Source: Collinsella tanakaei
Lineage (GTDB): Bacteria > Actinomycetota > Coriobacteriia > Coriobacteriales > Coriobacteriaceae
DNA length: 64,000 nucleotides
NCBI RefSeq assembly: GCF_016902615.1
Contig: NZ_JACJMB010000001.1
Coordinates: forward strand, 124,001 to 188,000
Reading direction: 5' to 3'
The stretch's first letter is position 1, and the number at the start of each line of letters is the position of its first letter. A program made the position numbers and the translations under genes. Below the pieces are notes generated by a model that saw only the letters and a list, made by a program, of their open reading frames with translations, had not been told where the DNA came from and made no database searches. This document shows positions 1 through 9,270 of the stretch, one piece after another.

Positions 1-803
1 TAGGTTCTCACGACGTTGTACACGTAGTCGGGATTCTTCATGCGCCCCTCGATCTTGAGGGCGGCAACGCCTGCGCGCACGAGCTCGGCAAGATGGGCGA
101 CGGAGACGTAATCGCGTGGGCAGAGCAGCCGATCGCCCGTCACCTGGACGCGCGAGCCCCCTTGCGCATCCACCAGGTCATAGGACAGGCGGCAGGGCTG
201 CGTGCAGTCGCCCCGATTCGCCGAACGGCCCCGGCGCAACGCCGAGAACGTGCACGCGCCCGAATAGCAGATGCAGATCGCCCCGTGGCAGAACACCTCG
301 ATGTCCACGCCCGTCGCGCACAGCGCCGCAATCTCGTCGACCGAAAGCTCACGAGCGCACGTCACGCGCTCCACGCCGAACTCGCGGGCCGCCAGACGCG
401 CGCCCGCCGCCGACACGACGCCCGCCTGGGTCGACAGATGAAGCTCCACCTCGGGCAGGCGGCAGCGCACGAGGCGCGCGAAGCCGGCGTCGGCGACAAT
501 CAGCGCGTCCGCCCCAGCGGCCATCGCGCGTTGCGCGAGCGCGCACGCGTCCTCGAGCTCGCTTTCGCGCATATACACGTTCTCCGTCACATAGACGCGC
601 ACGCCGTGGGCGTGAGCGCACGAGCAGGCGCGCGCGAAGTCGTCGAGCGCAACCGGGCGGGCGGCGGCGCGGGCGTTGAGCGCGCCGAGTCCGATATAGA
701 CGGCATCGGCACCCGCCGCCACCGCGGCGAGCAGCGCGTCGACAGAACCCGCCGGCGCCAAGAGCTCGGGCAAGCGCACCGGGCGCCCGCGATTCTCGTG
801 CAT
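1..803 (-). CDS. Peptidase U32 family protein (3' part outside window)
   Basis: The first 267 residues are present; the rest lies beyond the left edge. Family members act as collagenase-like proteases or, as in TrhP/RlhA, in RNA hydroxylation. The frame reads LPELLAPAGS near the N-terminus, then the U32 signature EVFCHGAICICYSGACTFS at about residues 169-187, then CTQPCR, and LKIEGRMKNPDYVYNVV at the cut edge. The ATG at 803 is chosen because GGAGG lies just upstream. It is divergent from the penicillin-binding protein. Family assignment is firm; the substrate cannot be told from sequence. Confidence 0.93.
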   Translation of the reverse strand, partial: MHENRGRPVRLPELLAPAGSVDALLAAVAAGADAVYIGLGALNARAAARPVALDDFARACSCAHAHGVRVYVTENVYMRESELEDACALAQRAMAAGADALIVADAGFARLVRCRLPEVELHLSTQAGVVSAAGARLAAREFGVERVTCARELSVDEIAALCATGVDIEVFCHGAICICYSGACTFSALRRGRSANRGDCTQPCRLSYDLVDAQGGSRVQVTGDRLLCPRDYVSVAHLAELVRAGVAALKIEGRMKNPDYVYNVVRT

Positions 804-1060
804 GCTGTCCTCCCATGATCGGCAGCGCGGCGCAACCCTGCGAATGCGGCGCCTCCTTGCGCCTCAACTATCCCTTCTTCAGGCGGTATGCGCCGCGCCC
901 ACCATATGCAGTCGGTCTGAAATTTGGTTCACTCCCAGCATACACGAGCCCTACGCGCCCCCCATACGGTAATGTGTTCTTACTTATGCGCACACAATCG
1001 ACGTGCGTTCACGAAGCGGTGCCGCCGCACCGCCATCCGTCCAACGATTGGAGATGCAGT

Positions 1061-3481
1061 ATGGGTCCACGCGAGCGCTCGACACGCCGTCGCTCCAAAA
1101 CGCATACCCTTCCCGTCATCATCGGTTCGTTTTTCGGGTTCTTCCTGATCCTGTGCGTTGCCTTCGGCATCGGCATGGTCGGCAACGTCACGCAGTGGCT
1201 GAGCGACCTGCCCGATTACACCAACGCCGACAATTACCTGGCATCTGAGCCCACGAGCATCCAGGATGCCTACGGCAACGAGATCGCGAGCCTCTACATC
1301 CAGAACCGCGATGTCGTGGATTTCGACCAGATCTCGCCCTATGCCCTCACCGCCATCGTCGACGTTGAGGACGAGCGCTTCTACGAGCACCCCGGCGTCG
1401 ACCTCATCGGCATCATGCGCGCCGTGGTGAGCCAGCTCACCGGCGGCTCACAGGGCGCCTCCACCATCACGCAGCAGCTCGTGCGCAACACGATCCTGTC
1501 CGAGGAGCAGTTCGACGACACCATCGAGCGCAAGGTGCGCGAGGCGTGGATCGCCCTGCAGATGGAGAAGATCTTCTCCAAGGAAGAGATCCTCACCATG
1601 TATCTCAACACCGTGTACTACGGGCACGGCGCTTACGGCATCCAGGCTGCGGCCAAGACCTATTTCTCCAAGAACGCCATTGACCTCACCCTCGGCGAGG
1701 CGACGCTGCTTGTCGGCCTGCCCAACGCCCCGGACTACCTCGACCCCACCAAGAACCCCGAGGGTGCCATGGAGCGCCGTGCCGTCGTCCTGTCCGCGAT
1801 GCTGCGCCTGGGCCACATCAACCAGGAAGAGTACGACGCGACCGTAAACGAGCCCATCACGCTCAACGTCAGCGAGCAGCCCGTCAACGGCACGCTCGCC
1901 TATCCTTACTTCGTCGACTACGTGAAGAGCCTGCTGTCCGAGGAGTTCTCCACCGACGTGCTGTTCGCCGGCGGCCTTACCATCAAGACGACCATCGACC
2001 CGACCATCCAGGCCGCGGCAGAACAGGCTGCCTACGAGCGAATGGACTATCTCGACGCCGACGATCTCGAGGTCGGCATGACGGTGCTCGACCCCGACAC
2101 CGGCTACATCCTGGCCATGGTGGGCGGTCGCGACTACTACAAGGACGACAAGCACATCAACCATGCGACGAGCCGCCGCTCGACCGGTTCGGCGTTCAAG
2201 GCGATCACGCTTGCCGCCGCCATCACCGACGGTATGGACCCCAACACGCGCATCGACTGCTCCTCCCCCATGGTCATCGAGCCCTACTACACCGCTGACG
2301 GCCCGCTGCAGAACTACGGCAACCACGACTACGGCGTGTGCACCTTAGCGCGCGCGACCGCCCTGTCCTCCAACACGGGCTTCGTGCAGGTCGCTCTCGC
2401 TATCGGAAACAACAAAATCATCGATATGGCCGACAAGCTCGGCATCGACACCGACGCTGCCGGCATGGATCCCACCGCGGCTTCCCTCACCCTGACCGGC
2501 GGCTCGTACGGCTGCTCCACCGCCGAGATGGCCGAGGCGTTCTCCACGTTCGCCGCGGGCGGAGAGCATCGCGGCACGGTCGCCATCACCGAGATCACGA
2601 ACCGCGACGGCGACGTCCTCTACCAGCACGCCGACTCACCCGAGCGCGTCATGACCACCGGCGAGGCCGAGGCCATCAACGAGGTCCTCGAGGGCGTCAT
2701 GACCGGCTCCGGAACGGGCATCTACGGCTATCCCTACGAGATCGACCAGCCCGTCGCAGGCAAGACCGGCACGGCCGGTACGGCGAGCGACACGACCGAC
2801 CTGTGGTTCGTGGGCTATACCCCTCAGCTCGCCTGCGCCATCTGGGTCGGCCACTCCAACAGCAACGCGCCCATCTCCGGCCTTGGCACGGCCGACACCG
2901 TCCTGCCGATCTTCGAGAACTTTATGAACTCGACGCTGGCAGATGCCGAGCGCGAGGAGTTCCCCGAGGGCGACGATCCCGATTACAAGAACGCCGACGA
3001 GTGGGACTTCGAGGGCGGCAACTACGGCAGCGGTAGCCGCTGGAGCAACGACGAGGGCGAAGAGACGGAGGAGCCCGCTGAAGAGGGCACGGCACATACC
3101 ACTCCCTCCGATACGCAACAGACCCCTGAGACCCAGAACCCGACGACGCCGACGGACCCGAATGCCGGTGGCGGTAACAACGGCACCACCGGTGGCAACA
3201 GCGGCGGCAACGGAGGAAACACGGGTGGCGGCACCGGCGGCAACACCGGCGGCAACACCGGCGGCAACACCGGCGGCAACACCGGCGGCAACACCGGCGG
3301 CAACACCGGCGGCGGCACGGGCGACAACTCTGGCGGCAATAGCGGCACCGGAGAAGGCACCGGCGGCGGATCGGATGACGGCAGCACCGGCGGTGGGACC
3401 GAGCCCACACCCACGCCGGACCCCACGCCGACACCGGAACCTACCCCGACACCTGATCCCACCACGCCTGCGGCTTCATAG
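1061..3481 (+). CDS. Class A penicillin-binding protein (bifunctional transglycosylase/transpeptidase)
   Basis: Peptidoglycan synthase of 806 aa. A basic N-terminus precedes one membrane anchor (about residues 19-40). The GT51 glycosyltransferase domain carries EDERFYEH (about 103-110) and GASTITQQL (about 133). The transpeptidase domain has SAFK (S377, K380), SSN (436-438) and KTG (568-570). The last 140 or so residues are low complexity: an acidic linker, then Asn-Thr-Gly-Gly repeats, then a Thr-Pro/Asp-Pro tail, likely wall-spanning. I chose the ATG at 1061, which has GGAG seven bases upstream; the frame stays open to 815, but that would overlap the U32 gene start. A strong terminator follows. 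Confidence 0.95.
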   Translation: MGPRERSTRRRSKTHTLPVIIGSFFGFFLILCVAFGIGMVGNVTQWLSDLPDYTNADNYLASEPTSIQDAYGNEIASLYIQNRDVVDFDQISPYALTAIVDVEDERFYEHPGVDLIGIMRAVVSQLTGGSQGASTITQQLVRNTILSEEQFDDTIERKVREAWIALQMEKIFSKEEILTMYLNTVYYGHGAYGIQAAAKTYFSKNAIDLTLGEATLLVGLPNAPDYLDPTKNPEGAMERRAVVLSAMLRLGHINQEEYDATVNEPITLNVSEQPVNGTLAYPYFVDYVKSLLSEEFSTDVLFAGGLTIKTTIDPTIQAAAEQAAYERMDYLDADDLEVGMTVLDPDTGYILAMVGGRDYYKDDKHINHATSRRSTGSAFKAITLAAAITDGMDPNTRIDCSSPMVIEPYYTADGPLQNYGNHDYGVCTLARATALSSNTGFVQVALAIGNNKIIDMADKLGIDTDAAGMDPTAASLTLTGGSYGCSTAEMAEAFSTFAAGGEHRGTVAITEITNRDGDVLYQHADSPERVMTTGEAEAINEVLEGVMTGSGTGIYGYPYEIDQPVAGKTGTAGTASDTTDLWFVGYTPQLACAIWVGHSNSNAPISGLGTADTVLPIFENFMNSTLADAEREEFPEGDDPDYKNADEWDFEGGNYGSGSRWSNDEGEETEEPAEEGTAHTTPSDTQQTPETQNPTTPTDPNAGGGNNGTTGGNSGGNGGNTGGGTGGNTGGNTGGNTGGNTGGNTGGNTGGGTGDNSGGNSGTGEGTGGGSDDGSTGGGTEPTPTPDPTPTPEPTPTPDPTTPAAS
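3242..3313 (+). repeat. Tandem 12-bp repeat, six copies, in the PBP tail
   Basis: Six perfect copies of AACACCGGCGGC, coding for Asn-Thr-Gly-Gly, lie within the penicillin-binding protein. Degenerate copies flank them. The unit is a multiple of three, so copy-number changes would lengthen or shorten the tail without a frameshift. Confidence 0.9.
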
Positions 3482-3507
3482 CGATCGCAGCGCCTAAGCA
3501 ATCTGAA

Positions 3508-3537
3508 AAGCGCCCCGAGAGTCTCGGGGCGCTTTCT
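3508..3537 (+). terminator. Rho-independent terminator after the PBP gene
   Basis: A perfect 13-bp stem (3508-3520 with 3522-3534) with a very tight loop is followed by T-rich sequence, 27 bases past the PBP stop codon. Confidence 0.88.
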
Positions 3538-3637
3538 TCATGAAAGTACCCCTCCCTCTCCGGAAGTCCGACGTTGGAAGATGAGCGCGCAGGGGCCCTT
3601 CCCCCATGGAGAGCGCGTCGCCGTACATGCGCGATAG

Positions 3638-3673
3638 AAAAACGCGGCGCCCCGCATACACCGGGGCGCCGCG
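3638..3673 (-). terminator. Rho-independent terminator of the argR transcript
   Basis: A 12-bp perfect stem (3643-3654 with 3662-3673), read on the minus strand, is followed by TTTTT. It lies 35 bases past the stop of the small membrane ORF downstream of argR, so both genes would share one transcript. Confidence 0.85.
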
Positions 3674-3707
3674 TACCTATTCAGCCCGACGTATATCGTC
3701 TGCGCGC

Positions 3708-3815
3708 TCAGCGCGAAGCGCGCCAGCGGATGAAATACCACACAAGGAGGGCGACCAGGGCAATCGGTAACAAAATGACCAGCGAGAGAACGAGGATATG
3801 GATGGCTGCAATCAT
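3708..3815 (-). CDS. 35-aa single-pass membrane microprotein next to argR
   Basis: A 36-codon ORF whose ATG directly abuts the argR stop codon (AAG TAG ATG). It encodes MIAAIHILVLSLVILLPI, then a continuous hydrophobic stretch to about residue 28, and ends in the basic tail IRWRASR. The profile is one transmembrane helix with a positive, probably cytoplasmic, C-terminus. The terminator 35 bases downstream fits co-transcription and translational coupling with argR. I do not recognise a family. No separate Shine-Dalgarno is visible, as expected for re-initiation. It may also be a fortuitous ORF. Confidence 0.55.
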   Translation of the reverse strand: MIAAIHILVLSLVILLPIALVALLVWYFIRWRASR

Positions 3816-4253
3816 CTACTTGCGCACGCTCCTCAGCTTGCCAATCATGTTCTCCAAGCGCTCTCCGTCTTCAGCGGTACGCGCGATCACGAGAATCGTG
3901 TCGTTTCCCGCCAGCGACCCGAGCACATCGGGCAGCTCGGCGGCGTCGATAGCGGCGGCGATACCCGACGCGGTGCCCGGCTGGGCCTTCACCAACACGA
4001 GGTTGTCGGCACGTGCGACCTCAACCACGAGCTCGGACACCATACGCTGCAGGTGGAGATCCTCTGCGAGCACATACACGCCCTCGGGGAGTTTGCGAAG
4101 CCCCATGTCTGCAATATCACGGGAAACTGTCGCCTGTGTACAGTCGAACCCGCTTGCCTTGAGCTCGTCTACAAGCATGCGCTGGGTCCGCACGTCCTTC
4201 TCGCGGACGATTTCACGAATCGCATCCTGGCGACCGTTGCGCTTTTTAGCCAT
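3816..4253 (-). CDS. argR: Arginine repressor ArgR
   Basis: A 145-aa arginine-responsive repressor or activator of arginine biosynthesis and catabolism genes. The N-terminal winged helix contains TQATVSRDIADMGLRKL; the C-terminal oligomerisation and arginine-binding domain contains GTASGIAAAIDAAELPDVLG and GNDTILVIA. I start at the ATG at 4253 (MAKKRNGRQ), which has GGAGGG upstream; a longer in-frame start would add 21 unlikely residues. It is followed without a gap by a 35-aa membrane ORF. Confidence 0.95.
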   Translation of the reverse strand: MAKKRNGRQDAIREIVREKDVRTQRMLVDELKASGFDCTQATVSRDIADMGLRKLPEGVYVLAEDLHLQRMVSELVVEVARADNLVLVKAQPGTASGIAAAIDAAELPDVLGSLAGNDTILVIARTAEDGERLENMIGKLRSVRK

Positions 4254-4526
4254 GGGACCTGTCCCTCCCTCGTAATCCACTGCGCTAAACACGTCGATAT
4301 CAAACTGTACTCGCATGGCGACTTTTCGGTCGATAACCGATGGATGATTTAACAGTTATGACTCATATCAACGATTTTTTGCGTAGTTTATCAAATGCAG
4401 ATGCATAGTTCAGCCCAAAGCGGGATAGCTTCTGCATACTAACACGAAGCACCCGACACGCCCGACGCACAGTGTGCGGTCGCAGCCCTACAGCACCCTC
4501 TAAGCAGGGACTATCGGTTCTTGAGA
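4254..4526. other. Intergenic region upstream of argR
   Basis: No gene seen. On the minus strand a possible -35 (TTGATA, 4366-4371) lies 17 bases from ATCATC (4343-4348), a weak candidate argR promoter. A short palindrome with arms CGCACA/TGTGCG sits near 4465-4479. I could not identify a convincing ARG box. Confidence 0.35.
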
Positions 4527-5591
4527 TCAGAGTATGAAGCCGAGCGGCAGATGGGAGATACGCACAAGCTCGCGCAGACGAGCACCCATGCAGCACCCCG
4601 CGGCATTGCGGCGCGACATGGGACGGTACATGATGCCAAACTCGGACGATGCGTCCTCCACGGCGGCCAGAGAATCGCGCACGTCGGCGTCGTCGATCAT
4701 GGTCTGCACGCGATCGAGCCGCTCGGATGCGGAAATGGCCGAGCTTCCGATGCTCGCGTTGTCGATACAGGCGATCAGGTCGCGCACATGCTTGCGGTGC
4801 ACGGGCGCCACGATGGCGGGGTCGCCATCGGCGCCGCGGGAGCGCAGCAGGTCCATCATGAGCCGATGCTCATGGGCGCATTGCCTCGCGAACGCGGGGT
4901 CGAACGGGGCGGCAGCGCCACTCGCGTACGCCGCATCGTGATAGAGCGGACCGTCGACGACGCCGACACGGTGCGCGTCGGCGAAGCACGCGAGGACGAA
5001 GGCGAACCCGCCATCGCGCTCGGACGTCAACAGGCCGCCGTGCTCGCGCGCGCTCTCGCGCATGAGCACCGTGCCGTACGCATCGCTTAGTAACCCCTCT
5101 TCATACAGGAGCGCAGCCACCCCGGCCAGGTCGTCATCGGCACCCCACGTGCGCTGCGCCACACGACGCTTGCGCGTCGACGCGAGATGACCCTTGCCAT
5201 CATATGAATCGTCCGAGCGGCTCAAAAAGACGATATCGGGCGCGTCGCCATCCACCAGGGCGTGCACGGTCTCAAGGGCACCGGGGGCAAGCCAGCCCTC
5301 CTGGCGCAGCATGAGCACGCGCGGGCTGCGTGCCCGCTCGATCGCGCTCACGAGTCCGGCAGCGATATCGTCATCGTCGCGCTCGATCAGCTCCACCCGG
5401 ATGTCGCGGTCGTGGAAGCTCTGCATGAGCGCGGGCGTGCGGTCCGTCGACGCGCAGTCGACGAGCATGAGCTCGAGGTCGGCATACGACTGGTTGAGAA
5501 CGCTTTCCACCGAGCGCGCAAAATGCCCCGCGCCGTCATGCACTGCCATGACAACGGATATACCCGGACATCTTGGAACGCGATGGGCCAC
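4527..5591 (-). CDS. Family 2 glycosyltransferase
   Basis: A 354-aa GT-A type glycosyltransferase. The N-terminus shows ISVVMAVHDGAGHF, then SVESVLNQSYADLELMLVDC, STDRTP, and the acidic SRSDDS region, the order expected for GT2 nucleotide-sugar binding. The start is a GTG at 5591 with GGAGG five bases upstream. The C-terminal 150 residues are helical and unassigned. It stands alone downstream of truA rather than in a capsule cluster, so donor and acceptor are unknown. Confidence 0.85.
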   Translation of the reverse strand: MAHRVPRCPGISVVMAVHDGAGHFARSVESVLNQSYADLELMLVDCASTDRTPALMQSFHDRDIRVELIERDDDDIAAGLVSAIERARSPRVLMLRQEGWLAPGALETVHALVDGDAPDIVFLSRSDDSYDGKGHLASTRKRRVAQRTWGADDDLAGVAALLYEEGLLSDAYGTVLMRESAREHGGLLTSERDGGFAFVLACFADAHRVGVVDGPLYHDAAYASGAAAPFDPAFARQCAHEHRLMMDLLRSRGADGDPAIVAPVHRKHVRDLIACIDNASIGSSAISASERLDRVQTMIDDADVRDSLAAVEDASSEFGIMYRPMSRRNAAGCCMGARLRELVRISHLPLGFIL

Positions 5592-5792
5592 GTCTGCCTC
5601 CCGATGATACTGCCATTGCTGACAATGGTAGCATCGCGCAGGTGACGCAACGATTCGCCCCGCGCCCGCTCACGGCAAGCACAGATGTTGCACACTCGCC
5701 CACCACAGCTTTGCCATCTTCTCGCGCCCGTGCGGCAGCATCGGTGCCGCGTGCGCCGGGACGTTGGCGGTCGGCGGCCAATTGGAGCCGTC

Positions 5793-6653
5793 CTACGGGC
5801 AGCGCACCAGCGCCCCCTCGTCGTAAGCGACGTCCATGAAGCACAGGCCGCATGCCGGAGCCGTGGGACCGGCCGCCGCGCGGTCGCAGGCCGCCAGCAC
5901 CTCATCGATCCATGCCGGCTCGCGCCGATGGCACCCCACCTCCACGAGCGTGCCCACGATGGTGCGCACCATGGAGTGCAGGAAGGCGTTGCCGCGGATG
6001 GTGAACGCCAGGCATTCCTCCCCCAGGCTGCATTCGCGCGCAAAGGAGACCGCCTGGACGCAGCGGTGCGTCGGTCGTCCGATAGCCGACGAGGTCTTGC
6101 AGAAGCTCTTGAAATCGCGCTCGCCCACGAGGCGCTGGGCGGCGTCATCCATCGCCGCGACGTCGAGCGGCCAACGGTGCCACCACGTGACGGAGCGCGT
6201 CAGCAGAGGCGGCGCGTCGCCTGTCGCGATGCGATACGTATAGGTGCGCGAGCGGGCGTCGAAGCGCGCCGAGAACCCCGGGGCGGCATGGAAGACCTCT
6301 GACACGGCGATATCGTGCGGCAGCAGCGCGGGAAACGCGCGCATCCAGCGCGAGCGCGGCACGGCGAGCTCATCTGCGGTCACCGGGATACTCACGTACT
6401 GCCCGACCGCATGCACGCCGGCATCGGTGCGGCCCGCGCAGGTGAGCTCGATGGGGCGCCGCAAGAACACCTCGAGCGCACGGCGGACCTCACCGGCGAC
6501 CGTGGTCTCCGTCGGTTGCTCGGCGAAGCCCGCATAGGCGCTCCCGTCGTAGCCGAGACGCAGCACGAGCGTGCCGTCGAGCGACGAGGCGTCCTCCTCC
6601 CGATGCATCCCACGCGAGGAGGTCTGTTCGGCATCCATCTGCTCTTCCATCAT
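5793..6653 (-). CDS. truA: tRNA pseudouridine(38-40) synthase TruA
   Basis: Isomerises uridines 38-40 in the tRNA anticodon arm. LRLGYDGSAYAGFAEQP opens the catalytic domain and AGRTDAGVHAVGQ holds the catalytic aspartate. The C-terminal domain has FCKTSSAIGRPT and IRGNAFLHSMVRTIVGTLVEVG, all typical. The frame is open to 6842, but the start at 6653 or 6650 (MMEEQ) keeps it clear of ecfT and has GGAG just upstream; about 286 aa. Following ecfT is the conserved rplQ-ecfA-ecfT-truA order known from Gram-positives. Confidence 0.94.
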   Translation of the reverse strand: MMEEQMDAEQTSSRGMHREEDASSLDGTLVLRLGYDGSAYAGFAEQPTETTVAGEVRRALEVFLRRPIELTCAGRTDAGVHAVGQYVSIPVTADELAVPRSRWMRAFPALLPHDIAVSEVFHAAPGFSARFDARSRTYTYRIATGDAPPLLTRSVTWWHRWPLDVAAMDDAAQRLVGERDFKSFCKTSSAIGRPTHRCVQAVSFARECSLGEECLAFTIRGNAFLHSMVRTIVGTLVEVGCHRREPAWIDEVLAACDRAAAGPTAPACGLCFMDVAYDEGALVRCP

Positions 6654-6696
6654 GACTCCGTATCTCTGCGCGCGGGTCTTTAAGCCGCGCGGGCGA

Positions 6697-7500
6697 TCAG
6701 TGCAACAGGCGCGCCAGGACCGGCAGGGCGCAGCACAGCGCAAGGCCAGCCGCCAGCACCCAGCGGTCGCGCGCGGCCAGCGGGACGCGCGGGCCCATAG
6801 CGTCCGCGCTCTCAGCATAGCATCGCGCCGCCATGGACTCACCGAGCCGATCGGCCCGGCGAAACAGCCGGACCACCAGAGGCGTCAGCACCGATGCCCA
6901 CGAGCGAATGCGCGCGATAAGCCCGCCGTCGTCGAAGTCGACACCGCGGGCGCGCTGGGCGAGCTTGATGCGGAAGAACTCCTCCGAGACGATCGGGATG
7001 AACCGCAGGGCGAGCGAGAGCATCAGGCCGATATCGGCCACGGGGACACCCAGGCGCGCGAGCGGGCGCATAAGGCGCACGCAGCCGTCGGCGAGCTGCG
7101 GAGGCGTGGTGGATGACGACACGGCGAGCGCGAGGCCGAGCAAAATGACGATGCGCGCGACGGCCGTAAAGCCGCGCTGCGCGCCCGCCGGATCGAGGCC
7201 GACCGGCCCCGCGATCGGAATCGAGCCGTGACCGTCGAGCGCCAGCGCGTTGGCGATCAAGGTGAATGCGAGAATGAACACAACCGGCACGAGCGCGCGC
7301 AGGTGATCGCGCACCTTCATCCCGCTTGCCCACACGACACCGACGAGCACCGCCGCCCATGCGGCAAGGGTCCACGCCGCCTGCGACAAGAACAGCGATA
7401 CGGTGGCGGCGAGCAGCAGCGCGAGCTTCACGCGCGCATCGATGCGGGCAGCGGGCGTGTCGGCTGACACGAACGAGCCCAACGGCGTAAACGACGTCAT
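6697..7500 (-). CDS. ecfT: ECF transporter transmembrane subunit EcfT
   Basis: The 267-aa membrane scaffold of an energy-coupling-factor vitamin or metal importer. Several hydrophobic segments are followed by a cytoplasmic coupling region with RAR (in AQRARGVDF) and RRADRLGESMAARCY, corresponding to the two Ala-Arg-Gly-like motifs that contact the ATPases. Its ATG overlaps the ATPase stop by four bases (ATGA), so the two are translationally coupled. No substrate-binding S component lies nearby, which fits a shared group II ECF module. Confidence 0.92.
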   Translation of the reverse strand: MTSFTPLGSFVSADTPAARIDARVKLALLLAATVSLFLSQAAWTLAAWAAVLVGVVWASGMKVRDHLRALVPVVFILAFTLIANALALDGHGSIPIAGPVGLDPAGAQRGFTAVARIVILLGLALAVSSSTTPPQLADGCVRLMRPLARLGVPVADIGLMLSLALRFIPIVSEEFFRIKLAQRARGVDFDDGGLIARIRSWASVLTPLVVRLFRRADRLGESMAARCYAESADAMGPRVPLAARDRWVLAAGLALCCALPVLARLLH

Positions 7501-9170
7501 GCGCGCACCTCCCCCAGCGCCGCCCGGATGCGATGGGCGAGCTCGAATGACAGCGGGGGTCGCATGCCGGCCGATGCGAACGCGTCCGCATCGGCGCTAA
7601 GGTCAGCAGGTGTCCCCTCCCACACGACAGCACCGGCGGCCATGAGGACGACCCGATCGACCTCCGCCGCCCACTCCTCAAGATCATGGCTGATGACGAC
7701 CACCGCGCATCCGCGCTCGGCGCACGCGCGGACCACGCGGTGCAGCGACCGCCTACCGTCCGCATCGAGGCCGGCCGTCGGCTCATCGAACAGGTAGGCG
7801 CCCGACGCGAGCGACAGGACCGACGCGATGGCCACGCGGCGCGCCTGGCCGCCGGACAGGTCGAAGGGATACCGATCGAGCAGGTCGTCTTCGAGTCCCA
7901 CGAGCTCTGCAGCCATGCGAACGGATGCGGAAACCTGCGTCTCCGACGCCCCGAGATTCCGCGGGGCGAACGCGATCTCGTCGCGAACGCTCTCGCAGAA
8001 CAGCTGGTCCTCAGGGCGCTGGAAGGCGATACCCACCGCTCCCGGTCGAAGCGGCGCGCCATCGAGCGTCACCGTCCCGGACCGCGCCTCATAGAGACCC
8101 GCGGCGACGCAGGCGAGCGTCGATTTCCCTGAACCCGAGCGACCGGCAAGCAGCACGACCTCACCGCCGCGCACCCCGAGCGAGACGTCACGGAGCACAC
8201 AGGCATCGCGATCGTACGCGAAATCGATCCGCGACAGAACCAGACGTTCGTCTGCACGCTCAAGACGCTCCCCCTGTCCCCATCCTCGGGGCATGAGAGC
8301 CCGCAAAACGCTCTCTAGAGACGCAGTCGGTACCCGAGCCTGCCCAATGGCCGCAAGAAGCCACGATACGGCATCTGAGGGCGCGACGCCGACATCTTCC
8401 GGCAAGCCCGCCGCGATGCACGCGCGCACCGCGCGTGCACATGGATCCTCGACCACCGTGGCATCCCACAGGGCACCATGTCCACCGATAAACGATGCGG
8501 GCGACCCGGAAAACACAACACGGCCGGCATCGAGCACGATGACGCGATCGGAGACGAGTATTTCAAGCGGGTCATGCGTCACCTGGATGACGCCGAGCCC
8601 CTCATCGTGCGCAAGATGATCCACAAGCGCACGCATGCCGGGGCGGGCGCACGAATCAAGCATGGAGGTGGCCTCATCGAGCACGATATACGCCGGCTCC
8701 ATGGCGAGAATGCCCGCAATCGCGAGCAGCTGCTGCTGGCCTCCCGAAAGCGCCTGCGTATCATGCGCGCCAGTGTGCGAAAGGCCGACGACATCCAGAG
8801 CGCGTGCGACGCGACGGCTGACCTCATCGGGGGCGAGCCCGAGGTTTCTCGGGCCGAACGCCACCTCGTCGGCAACCAAGGTCGACACGAGCTGGTCTGA
8901 GGGGTGCTGCTGCACAAAGCCGACACGACGCCTGACCTCTCGACGCTCACGGTCCCCCGTAGCGGGATCGATACCGTCCACGGCAACGGAACCCTCGTCG
9001 GCAAGCGTCATCGCGCAGAGGAGCCGCGCGAGCGTCGACTTGCCCGAGCCGTTGGCACCGACGAGTGCCACGACTTCTCCGGGAACAAGCGAAACCGAGG
9101 CCCCATCGAGTGCCGCGACCTCATCGTCGCCGGCACCGAAGCGCACGACGGCATCTGTGACCTCGATCAC
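7497..9170 (-). CDS. Fused double ECF ATPase (EcfA1-EcfA2-like)
   Basis: About 557 aa with two complete ABC domains in one chain. The first has Walker A GANGSGKS, signature ALSGGQQQ and Walker B YIVLDEATSMLD; the second has GRSGSGKS, DLSGGQARR and YLFDEPTAGLD. It powers EcfT and interchangeable S components. In most Gram-positives the two ATPases are separate genes; here they are fused with a linker of roughly 60 residues. I prefer the GTG at 9170 (VIEVTDAVVRFG), which has AGGGGG upstream and matches the usual MIEV beginning; an ATG at 9188 is possible. Confidence 0.92.
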   Translation of the reverse strand: MIEVTDAVVRFGAGDDEVAALDGASVSLVPGEVVALVGANGSGKSTLARLLCAMTLADEGSVAVDGIDPATGDRERREVRRRVGFVQQHPSDQLVSTLVADEVAFGPRNLGLAPDEVSRRVARALDVVGLSHTGAHDTQALSGGQQQLLAIAGILAMEPAYIVLDEATSMLDSCARPGMRALVDHLAHDEGLGVIQVTHDPLEILVSDRVIVLDAGRVVFSGSPASFIGGHGALWDATVVEDPCARAVRACIAAGLPEDVGVAPSDAVSWLLAAIGQARVPTASLESVLRALMPRGWGQGERLERADERLVLSRIDFAYDRDACVLRDVSLGVRGGEVVLLAGRSGSGKSTLACVAAGLYEARSGTVTLDGAPLRPGAVGIAFQRPEDQLFCESVRDEIAFAPRNLGASETQVSASVRMAAELVGLEDDLLDRYPFDLSGGQARRVAIASVLSLASGAYLFDEPTAGLDADGRRSLHRVVRACAERGCAVVVISHDLEEWAAEVDRVVLMAAGAVVWEGTPADLSADADAFASAGMRPPLSFELAHRIRAALGEVRA

Positions 9171-9270
9171 GCAAGACCCCCTCACCATAAGGCAGTCGAT
9201 AGGGAGAGACGGATACGACAAGAATCGCATCCACCATATCCGCATGTCCCTCGCGACTGCTCGACAACGC

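Noticed and set aside
3160-3480. Regular repeats resembling a CRISPR array
   Set aside because: The units are 12 bp with no spacers and encode an in-frame Asn-Thr-Gly-Gly tail.
4363-4596. 77-residue open frame upstream of argR
   Set aside because: It overlaps the glycosyltransferase end and has no ribosome-binding site or recognisable sequence.
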